DNA of 64,000 nucleotides from contig NZ_DAFZ01000109.1 in the NCBI RefSeq assembly GCF_002498065.1, forward strand, positions 1 through 64,000. The letters run 5' to 3'. The notes beneath the pieces are model-generated. The model saw only the letters and a program-made list of their open reading frames with translations, searched no databases and had not been told where the DNA came from. This stretch comes from Methanoculleus sp. UBA208. Its GTDB lineage: Archaea > Halobacteriota > Methanomicrobia > Methanomicrobiales > Methanoculleaceae. Shown piece by piece: positions 8,801 to 15,563 of the stretch; position 1 is the stretch's first letter, and the number at the start of each line of letters is the position of its first letter. The translations under genes and the position numbers were made by a program.

Positions 8801-10099
8801 ATCGATACGCTCACCCGGGCCGGCGGACCGGCCGTCGCCGATCTTACGGGGGCGCTTTTAGACGAGCGGTACCTCGTGCGGCTGGGTGCGGCGGAGGTCC
8901 TCGGGAGAGCCGGATGGGTGCCGGAGACGGAAGGCGAGACGGTCTGCTACCTGATTGCAAAGGAGCAATGGGCTTCCGTTGCCGAGATTGGGGCCGGTGC
9001 CGTGGAACCGCTGATCCGGACGCTCAACGACCCCGACAGCGCGATCCAGATGGGCGCGGCACGGGCGCTCGGTATGATCGGGGCGCCTGCGGTCAGGAGG
9101 CTGATTCATGAACTCCGCGCCGAACAGGACGGCGGGCAGAGAAAAGCGGTCGAAGCGCTCAAGATGATCGGGGAGCCGGCGGTTGTACCGCTCATCGACG
9201 CTCTCCAGGATCCCGACTGGCATATCCGCCTCGGGGCGGCCCGGGCGCTTGTCGGCATCGGGGACCCCGCCGTCGAGCCGCTGGTCCGGGCCCTCCGCGG
9301 CGCTCCCCCGGCGGTCCGGATGGGAGCGGCGGCGACGCTCGGCAAGATCGGGAACCCGGCGGCCATCGAGCCGCTTACGGGCGCGCTCCTGCATGATGAC
9401 TGGCGCCTGGGACGTGTCGTGGTGCGGGCGCTCGGCATGATGGGCGAGGCGGCGGTCGAACCGCTTCTCTCCGTTCTGCGGGAAGGGAACGATACGGCCC
9501 GGAAGGGTGCGGTGACGGCTCTCGTGCTGATCGGGGAGCCGGCGGCCCGGCTGCTCCCCGGTGCGCTCACCGACGGGCATTTCCGTGTCCGTGCCGGGGC
9601 TGCGGACGCCCTCGACCGCCTGGACTGGTCGCCTGGGGAGGGGGAAGAGACGATCGACTACCTGATTGCGAAGGAACGGTGGGGCGATCTGATCCCGATG
9701 GGCCCGCCTGCGATCGAACCGCTGCTCCGGGTGCTCGACGACCGGGACGACAGTATCCGGCGGCGGGCGGCGAGGGCTCTTGGGGAGATGCGCGATCCGC
9801 GGGCGGTCCCGGCGCTGATGGACCTTCTCCACGACGACTACTACAGCGTCAGGCGGGAGGCTGCGGCGGCGCTCGTCTCCATAGGCGCCCCGGCGGCGGA
9901 GCCGGTCGTATCCGCACTCGGCGACCCGGACGGCGACATCCGGAAGCGTGCGGCGGATGTGCTCTCTGAGATCGGGGATGCACGGGCGATCGGGCCCCTC
10001 GAGGCTCTCTTCGACGATGAGGACTGGTACGCCCGGAGGGCCGCCGAGAGCGCGGTGGAGAGGATCCGGGAACGGGCCGGGAAGAACGCAGACTCATAG
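5801..10099 (+). CDS. Giant HEAT-repeat protein with N-terminal membrane anchor
   Basis: A 1432-residue protein. A hydrophobic segment at about residues 54-70 (MGATFGIMCLLFLLLPGAG) could be a signal or anchor. A Pro/Glu/Asp-rich linker runs to about residue 280. From there to the C-terminus it is built of roughly three dozen 31-residue HEAT units of the PBS-lyase type (for example AVDPLIRTLNGDDDRIRCEA). Five times the array is interrupted by a variant unit with the pattern GW-P, YLIA, W. HEAT solenoids are protein-binding scaffolds; some relatives act as lyases for tetrapyrroles, for which nothing is seen here. ATG 5801 is chosen from the TATA spacing. The partner is unknown. Confidence 0.85.
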   Translation: MMCAEASRAFSNCLCAGPVAGVGVLATKQTNRGDGRVPGPGGGYAPSPASCALMGATFGIMCLLFLLLPGAGVPGMPTAEAVCPIVALPGLFGPNGSSFLRHWIRRNTDKSGKKDSPEGRAPDPALSSSDAPAEPPLSRRAPADDGTSVFERLEMIPDALRQFDDLVTPDGASTAFPSGDPEAAGPLPSRSSPDRAIKALPPDEPGEASPPETRDDALPGAPDELPQFSPDGLPAPRPGFLTEDELMEMFGFDDGVVELPEDGPAVVACTPAPVREGAVDEERPMESLIDDLGSDDAGVRGRAVDAVAERGADAVTPLIRALARADDGRRWCIAEALALIGKDSIPALIAALGDDSTQIGAAATLVRIGGPAVPPLVEALAGDDGEVQFGALYALREIGDAAIPSLVRALDAPEGSIRRSAASVLRDLGWKAPDDAGAIRYLVASEAWLDVADYGEAAVGPLIRILKSQDRKVRWNAARTLGEIGEAAVGPLVELLHEADDEVRPLAAMALAEIGLPAVDPLIRLLCAPPLRSTAATTLVRIGEPAAEACIRGLDSPDEEAQEALREVLGALGEAAVPSLIQALTSDRSLIRSRIAAILGETGWEPWSDAERAWYLIAREEWMELALMGAPAVDPLIRTLNGDDDRIRCEAAATLGEIGDPAAVGPLVDALADDAVAPVAADALVAVGEPAVVPVLALLEGEAGAARENAVEVLGRLGASEAIPAVIELVRSGGDRLHRKAVDALVGIGAPAIDALIPLLGEDGDGHAGAAAALTGIGDPALAPLAEALGDENSRVRLGAARVLERLGWVPTGVEEQAVYLIALQRWPEVVDLGAPAVDLLVARLGDPDTGVQAGATESLACLGAPAVPSLIRLLGRKNLRGPAEETLVRIGEAAVEPLIQGLDRVRLRKTAAGVLGRIGRPAAGPLVPVLGRPDIGQTAAGILEAMGEASLDALVEALGDDDAVVRQRAGDVFASLGDAAVASLIGALGHQNDLIRLGAIDTLTRAGGPAVADLTGALLDERYLVRLGAAEVLGRAGWVPETEGETVCYLIAKEQWASVAEIGAGAVEPLIRTLNDPDSAIQMGAARALGMIGAPAVRRLIHELRAEQDGGQRKAVEALKMIGEPAVVPLIDALQDPDWHIRLGAARALVGIGDPAVEPLVRALRGAPPAVRMGAAATLGKIGNPAAIEPLTGALLHDDWRLGRVVVRALGMMGEAAVEPLLSVLREGNDTARKGAVTALVLIGEPAARLLPGALTDGHFRVRAGAADALDRLDWSPGEGEETIDYLIAKERWGDLIPMGPPAIEPLLRVLDDRDDSIRRRAARALGEMRDPRAVPALMDLLHDDYYSVRREAAAALVSIGAPAAEPVVSALGDPDGDIRKRAADVLSEIGDARAIGPLEALFDDEDWYARRAAESAVERIRERAGKNADS

Positions 10100-10190
10100 A
10101 CCATCTCCACCGGTTCAAGTCTCTTCCTGTTATCCCCTGTGCCTCCGGCCGGCGATTCCCAGAAAGGATAGAGGGAGATCGGAACCCTGC

Positions 10191-11474
10191 TTACTTCTCG
10201 ACGTCGATTCCCGAGATGTACGCCACGCCCAGTTTCGCCCGCCTTATCCGGGTGCTTTCCTTGAGGTGCCGCATATCGACAAACTCGCCCTCGGTCACGA
10301 TCTTTTCGATCTGCCGGGAGAGATCGAGCGTTGCATCCCACGGCACCCCCCGGAAGACGACGCCGTGGTTGTGGAGCTGCACCCGCTCCCCTCCCGCATG
10401 GGCCGGGTCGATGAGGGCTGCGATCTGTTCGCCGCTGCACGCCGAGCAGTCGATCCCGAACCCGAAGCCGACCATCGTGTCGCCCTGGTACTTCGGCTCG
10501 TCGTCTACCGCGAACCACTCCGCCACGTTCTCTTCTGCGTTGATGGGAAGGCCGTTTTCAGGGGTGGATGCGGCGATGGGGGACTTTTTCACCCCGGAAC
10601 TGCAGACCCCGTCGACGACGGCCCACATGGCAACGGCGGCGATGCCGGAGAAGTCGCGCCTCTGCTCCCGGGCAACGTCGAAGATCGTGCGGTACAATTC
10701 GGAGAGCGTAATGCTGCCCCCATCCCCGGCGTCGACGGTGACGATCTCATGAAACGGCCCGTCCAGCGCTACATTATACCCGGAGTAGACGTAGAGTTCC
10801 CCGGTATCCTTCACCGGCGTGAAGAAGTCCGGCGTCTCGTTCCCGTCCGTCGGCAGCCATACCACCGAGCCGTGCAGCGTGATCATCTCCCCGAGGAGCG
10901 GGAGCGTGTCCGCAACGCCTTCCCCGAGCGCCCCGAGCCCGAGCGAGTACCGGAGAGCCGAGAACGGTATTGCACGGATATCTTCCTCCGTCAGGCGGGC
11001 GTGCAGCACCCTATCCAGGCTGCCGGTGACGCGGAGCGACGATCCCTTTGTGGAGACCTGTTCGACGGTGTAGGCAACGCCGTTCCTGACGACCGGAGTC
11101 CGGGCAAGTTCGCTGATGACCGAGAGGCTGTCCTGCGGCCTTCTGCAGGAGGCGACGGCCTCCTCGACCCCGGGATAGAGGGAGAATATCGGTGTCACCC
11201 CGGCCATATCGAGGACGCTCTTCGGGTACTCCTGCATTCCGGCAAGGGCCAGGATGCCGCTGCGTTCTTTTAACTGTTTCTTGACGGCGATGAGAACCCG
11301 GATGCCCGCGCTGCTCAGGTAGTTCAGCCCTGCGAGGTCGAAGACGACCGACCGGTCGTCGTCCTGCAGCGACGCCTGCACGGCATCGGAGAGCTGTCCT
11401 GCACCGTACCCGTCAAGCCTTCCGCGAATCACAATCGTCAGAATTCCGTCTCTTCTCTCGGTCTGCAGTTCCAT
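10191..11474 (-). CDS. STAS domain protein with large uncharacterised C-terminal region
   Basis: A 427-residue protein. Residues 1-105 form a STAS domain: LTIVIRGRLDGYGAGQL, then DRSVVFDLAGLNYLSSAGIR, in which the SSAG serine is the site phosphorylated in anti-sigma-factor antagonists. The remaining 320 residues have no domain I recognise. They contain YVYSGYNVALDGPFHEIV and CSACSGEQIAALIDP and are predicted soluble with mixed alpha/beta character. In archaea STAS proteins pair with ATPase kinases and PP2C phosphatases, but no such partner is adjacent. Gene order is HEAT protein, this gene convergent to it, then a hydrolase on the plus strand. Signalling is likely; the output is unknown. Confidence 0.7.
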   Translation of the reverse strand: MELQTERRDGILTIVIRGRLDGYGAGQLSDAVQASLQDDDRSVVFDLAGLNYLSSAGIRVLIAVKKQLKERSGILALAGMQEYPKSVLDMAGVTPIFSLYPGVEEAVASCRRPQDSLSVISELARTPVVRNGVAYTVEQVSTKGSSLRVTGSLDRVLHARLTEEDIRAIPFSALRYSLGLGALGEGVADTLPLLGEMITLHGSVVWLPTDGNETPDFFTPVKDTGELYVYSGYNVALDGPFHEIVTVDAGDGGSITLSELYRTIFDVAREQRRDFSGIAAVAMWAVVDGVCSSGVKKSPIAASTPENGLPINAEENVAEWFAVDDEPKYQGDTMVGFGFGIDCSACSGEQIAALIDPAHAGGERVQLHNHGVVFRGVPWDATLDLSRQIEKIVTEGEFVDMRHLKESTRIRRAKLGVAYISGIDVEK

Positions 11475-11623
11475 GTATATCCCGTACAGGTATCGGGCTG
11501 TTGACGGTTAATTTTTCTCAAAACTGCTTTGCCGTCGGCGTGCCGTGCCGTGGCGGACTCCATTGGGCGCACAAACTTCGTAACCATTATCTCTCCGGTT
11601 ATGTGATCCTCCTATGATCCACC

Positions 11624-12996
11624 GTGAAACCCAACAGAGCCTTAATAATCATGATCACTCTTTCCATCACAGTTTTTTTGTCGTTTCTGCAGGCTGTACC
11701 TCGACCGGTCAGCAATCGCCGGCATCACCTCCCGCCACTGCGGTTGCCGCACCTGCCGCCGAATGCCCGGCGCTCGTGTTTGCGGATCGGGAATTTGCTT
11801 TCGAGCTTCAGCGGACACTTGGCGCCTCGTATTCGGGAGAGGCCGATATCGGCGAGTGCCTTGCCACTGCGTCCAGGATCAAAGAAGGAGACTTTGAAAG
11901 CTGGTACAGCGAATGGAACAGGACCGCGGACAACTTCAGGACAGCGGGTGACGAGAGTCTCGCAGCCGGACACAGGGTTACCGCAATGGAAGCATACTGC
12001 CGGGCCGCAACGTATTACCGCACGGCCGAGTTCTTCCTGCACGGCAACCCCGCCGATCCCCGCATCGTGGAGACATGGGAAAAGAGCCGGGATGCATTCC
12101 GCGATGCGCTCTCACTCGACGTCGTCCCGTACGAGATTGTCGCCATCCCGTACGAGAATACCACGCTGCCGGGTTACTTCTATATGGTCGACGACTCCGG
12201 CAAACCCCGGCCGCTGGTCATCGTCCAGACCGGCTTTGACGGGTGCCAGGAAGAACTCCATCCGTATGCAATGGAGGGGATCAAACGCGGATACAACGTC
12301 CTGACGTTCGAAGGGCCGGGCCAGGGCGAAGTGATACGGGTCCGGCATATCCCGTTCCGCCACGACTGGGAGAACGTGATCGGACCGGTCGTGGACTATG
12401 CGGTGAGCCGGCCCGACGTCGACGAAGACCGGGTTGCACTCCGGGGGATCTCGCTCGGGGGCTACCTCGCCCCCCGCGGTGCCGCATACGAGCCCCGGAT
12501 CACGGCGCTAATCGCGGATGGAGGCACTTACGATGTCGGACTAACTCTCCTCGCGAACCTGCAGGAAGGCGGGGGAGCGAACCTGACGGAAGTTGAGCTG
12601 CAGGAGTGGCTGCAGACGGATCCGGTTGAGTTCAACGACGCCATCCGCGACGCCATGGCACACGATACCGGTATGCGCTGGCTGAACGAGAACGGGATGT
12701 ACGTCTTTAATGCCGGTTCGCCGGCCCAGTTCTGGGCGAAATGGATGGATTTTTCACTTGTCGGAATTGCCGAAGAGATACGGTGCCCCACGCTGGTCTG
12801 TGCCGGTGCGGCCGACCACTTCGACCCGGACGGGACCCAGGCACAGGCACTCTACGACCACCTCACCTGCGAGCGGGAACTTATGGTGTTCTCCGACGAC
12901 TACGGTGCCGGGTCGCACTGCCAGCTCGGGGCGTTCGCGCAATCGTTTGCCGCCAAGTTCGACTGGCTCGACGATAAGATGGGAATGAGCAAATAA
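11624..12996 (+). pseudogene. Alpha/beta-hydrolase lipoprotein with a one-base frameshift in the signal peptide
   Basis: From GTG 11624 the sequence encodes VKPNRALIIMITLSITVF, then a T7 run at 11673-11679 puts the hydrophobic stretch out of frame with VVSAGCTSTGQQ, a textbook lipobox ending in the lipid-carrying cysteine. Adding one base restores a 457-residue lipoprotein. The mature part is an alpha/beta hydrolase: nucleophile elbow GISLGGYLA, acid in AGAADHFDPDG and histidine in GAGSHCQLGA, with an alpha-helical N-terminal domain as in 2,6-dihydropseudooxynicotine-hydrolase-like enzymes. If the frame is truly broken, an alternative start at 11614 would give an unsecreted form lacking a proper signal. 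Sequencing error in the T run is a serious alternative. Confidence 0.7.
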
Positions 12997-13025
12997 TGGG
13001 GTCGGTTTTCGGAGTCTCCCGGCAT

Positions 13026-13508
13026 CTACCAGCGAACACGGTATCCGGCTTTTTTGAGAATATCGATGAGGGCGTCATCCCATTCGGTGCCGGAGAGCCC
13101 GCTCAACGTCGGTTGCACCTGTTCCCAGAGCCGGCTGAGTTCGTCATTGTCCGGGAGGAACGTTGTCTGGTACATCACGCGTCCGGCCCGCTTCCCCTGT
13201 GAATCGAGGATGAGAAGACGCCAGCAGCAGTAATCGCGGCAGATGTCGGGGCGTGTCAGGTGAACCGTACACCACGCCTTTCCCGTCTTCCCGTCGAATC
13301 TCAGAAAGGGGCATGCGTCCGGCAGTTCCGCGATGCTGCTCTCATCCTCGAAGAGGGCGATCTTGTCCGGGTCGACCCGCACCTCCTTCACGTCCCCACT
13401 ATAGGCATTGTGCACGACAAAGGTGTAGTTGCCGCGCTCTTCGACTACTGTGTGGACGTTTCGCATGTTGCTGCAGCAGCTGCCGCACTGGCAGCACTTA
13501 CAGGCGAT
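13026..13508 (-). CDS. YkgJ-type cysteine cluster protein, possible AUC start
   Basis: The body (NMRNVHTVVEERGNYTF, then DACPFLRFDGKTGKAWCTVH and RPDICRDYCCWRLLI) matches YkgJ-type CxxCxxCC proteins that bind zinc or an Fe-S cluster. The first ATG is at 13466, but the 14 codons before it encode IACKCCQCGSCCSN, the conserved N-terminal cysteine cluster, so translation must start earlier. No ATG, GTG or TTG lies in frame between there and the upstream stop. A strong GGGGAGGGGG Shine-Dalgarno at 13514-13523 is followed five bases later by ATC at 13508. I therefore place the start there, tentatively. With that start the protein is 160 residues. Confidence 0.65.
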   Translation of the reverse strand: MACKCCQCGSCCSNMRNVHTVVEERGNYTFVVHNAYSGDVKEVRVDPDKIALFEDESSIAELPDACPFLRFDGKTGKAWCTVHLTRPDICRDYCCWRLLILDSQGKRAGRVMYQTTFLPDNDELSRLWEQVQPTLSGLSGTEWDDALIDILKKAGYRVRW

Positions 13509-13514
13509 CGTGAC

Positions 13515-14020
13515 CCCCTCCCCAAACTCCGGGCGATTGGTGTATCGGCATGCTCATTATCCGGTATTTCTCATCGGGGTCATGAAATACCTGCCGAAGA
13601 ACGTCCTGGATCGCATCTGCAGCCGGGCAGTTCCGGAGCCGTCGGAGCAACCCGGGCTTTGGCAGGTTGCCTGGTTCTCGGAAAGAAGAAAAATTCTTTT
13701 CGGAAGGATCCATAGCCTGGCGCCTTTGGCTATCCTGACCGTCCTGGCACTGAACCCCCCTCGATCCGGTTCGGAAGAGTCGAAACTGACCTCTGGCTCA
13801 CGGTTTGTGTGTATTGAGTAATACACGATCGGATTCTCGAACCGAAGACTGCGCTGCATCAAGAAAGATGCAGCAAACGGGAGCCGTTCCTGCGAAATAG
13901 AGATTGGGTCTTGTTATTTCGTGAAAATCGAACCCTGCGTGATTGGCAGGTCTTTCCGTTACAGTTATTATAGCCTGAGTAAATTCACTTGCATACTTTA
14001 AACCGGAGTTTCTTTTTCCG
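13515..14020. other. Non-coding interval before sensor kinase
   Basis: About 500 bp without a supported gene. It holds an inverted repeat, ATAGCC at 13711-13716 and GGCTAT at 13727-13732, in a terminator-like position. Near the end, CATACTTTAAACC (13992-14003) is a TATA box about 26 bp before ATG 14021, so the kinase mRNA is probably leaderless. Short open frames on both strands show no recognisable protein. Confidence 0.5.
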
Positions 14021-15250
14021 ATGTCCACATCCCCAGGTACCACGGAGAAGCGAACCAGTCTCACCGGCCGCGACGAGAAGCAGGACAACGCCGCCGAAGT
14101 TGAACGACTCATCCGCGAACGGACTGCAGAGATCCGGGAAGAGAATGACGTGCTTCGGCGGGAGAACGCAGAACTCCGCCAGATCGAGATGATCTACGCC
14201 TCGGCGCCGGTCGGTCTGTGTCTGCTCGGCACGGATACCCGGTACCTGCATGTCAATCAACGGTTCGCAGAGATGGACGGGTTTTCCGTCGAGGAGCACA
14301 TCGGCAAGAGAGTCCGCGAGCTGGTGCCGGACCTTGCGGATGCGGCTGAAGAGCTCGCCCGGGCGGTTGTTGCGACGGGGAAACCCGCGCTTGATATTGA
14401 GGTACAGGGGGAAACACCGGCACAACCCGGGGAGCAGAGGTACTGGAACGAGTCCTGGCGGCCGGTAACCGATAGTCAGGGGCGCGTCCTCGCGATCAGC
14501 ATCGTCGCCGAGGACATCACCGAGCGGAAGCGGGCCGAGGAAGCGTTTCAGCGATATGCCAAGAATCTGGGCCTGCTCCACCACGATCTGGAGATATCGA
14601 ACCGGGAGGCGAACCTCTACCTGGACATCCTTACCCACGATATCGGCAATACCGAGAACGTCTCGAACCTCTACGCCGACCTGCTCATCGAGTCCCTTGA
14701 CGGAGAGGCAGCCGGATACGCGAAAAAACTGCAGCGCAGCATCCGGAAGAGCATAGAGATCCTGGGCACCGTCTCTACCATCCGCCGGATCCATCGGACA
14801 AAAACCGAGCTCAAACCAACCGACCTTGATGCAGCAGTCCGGGGAGTGATGGAAGACTATCGCACGAGTATCTTCCTCTATAACGGGGCAAATTACCAGG
14901 TCCAGGCGGACGATCTTCTCCCTGTGGTCTTTGACAACCTTATCGGCAACGCAGTCAAGTTCGGCGGTCCTGACGTCGAGATCGCCATCCGGATTGAAGA
15001 GGATGATGGGTTCGTCCAGGTATCTATCGAGGATACCGGTCCCGGTGTCCCGGATGATGATAAAAATGAGATCTTCCACTGTTATGAAATGAAGAAACGG
15101 GGCGTCGGCAAGGGACTTGGACTCTATTTGGTGAAGATCCTGGTCGAGCGATACGGCGGGACGATCTGGGCCGAGGACCGGGTGCCGGGCCGCCCGGATG
15201 AAGGCGCGGCGTTCAAGTTCACACTGAAACCTGCCTCGCAAACCCGTTGA
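14021..15250 (+). CDS. PAS-domain sensor histidine kinase
   Basis: A 409-residue cytoplasmic kinase with no membrane segment. Residues 22-55 form a Glu/Arg-rich coiled coil (AEVERLIRERTAEIREENDV). A PAS domain follows (IEMIYASAPVGLCLLGTDTR to SIVAEDITERKRAEE). The dimerisation helix carries the phospho-acceptor in YLDILTHDIGN, and the ATPase domain shows the N box DNLIGNAVKFG, G1 DTGPGVPDDD and G2 GVGKGLGLYLVK. The H box LDILTHDI-N is the type common in methanogen kinases. No response regulator gene is adjacent, which is usual in this group. It lies back to back with a cluster of PAS proteins encoded on the other strand. Confidence 0.88.
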   Translation: MSTSPGTTEKRTSLTGRDEKQDNAAEVERLIRERTAEIREENDVLRRENAELRQIEMIYASAPVGLCLLGTDTRYLHVNQRFAEMDGFSVEEHIGKRVRELVPDLADAAEELARAVVATGKPALDIEVQGETPAQPGEQRYWNESWRPVTDSQGRVLAISIVAEDITERKRAEEAFQRYAKNLGLLHHDLEISNREANLYLDILTHDIGNTENVSNLYADLLIESLDGEAAGYAKKLQRSIRKSIEILGTVSTIRRIHRTKTELKPTDLDAAVRGVMEDYRTSIFLYNGANYQVQADDLLPVVFDNLIGNAVKFGGPDVEIAIRIEEDDGFVQVSIEDTGPGVPDDDKNEIFHCYEMKKRGVGKGLGLYLVKILVERYGGTIWAEDRVPGRPDEGAAFKFTLKPASQTR

Positions 15251-15347
15251 GCAGGCTAGGCAAACGGTTGATGCCGGCATGATATCCACACCCCAACACC
15301 AGAGGGATTCTAACTTGACCTTCGGCTCCCACATTTCTGTCTGTTAT

Positions 15348-15379
15348 CTATAACCCAAAACCCGCATGCGGGATTATAG
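15348..15379. repeat. Palindrome between sensor genes
   Basis: CCCGCATGCGGG (15361-15372) is a perfect 12-bp palindrome. It is flanked by CTATAA (15348-15353) and TTATAG (15374-15379), which form an outer inverted repeat. The site lies between the 3' ends of two convergent sensor genes, so a bidirectional terminator is the simplest reading; an operator is possible. The rest of 15251-15563 shows nothing I can name. Confidence 0.45.
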
Positions 15380-15563
15380 GTATCTCGAAAAAATGCAACC
15401 GATGATCTACGATTGACAGATCAATTGAACGATTTCAGATGGTCCCGAGCCACCGTCTCCGCACCAGCAGAAGGAGAGCCAGATCGGGATCGGTGCCGGC
15501 TTTGCGGGACGTCCGCCTCGAGCGTGGTCTCGGGCACGGCCGCCGTCGCCGTGATCCCGGCGC

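Noticed and set aside
7090..9700. DNA-level tandem repeats or CRISPR in the HEAT gene
   Set aside because: The periodicity is that of about 31-codon protein repeats with diverged DNA.
13498..13713. 71-codon minus-strand frame before the YkgJ gene
   Set aside because: No recognisable protein. Its end overlaps the Shine-Dalgarno of the YkgJ gene; its only interest is as the frame that would join if a G were miscounted.
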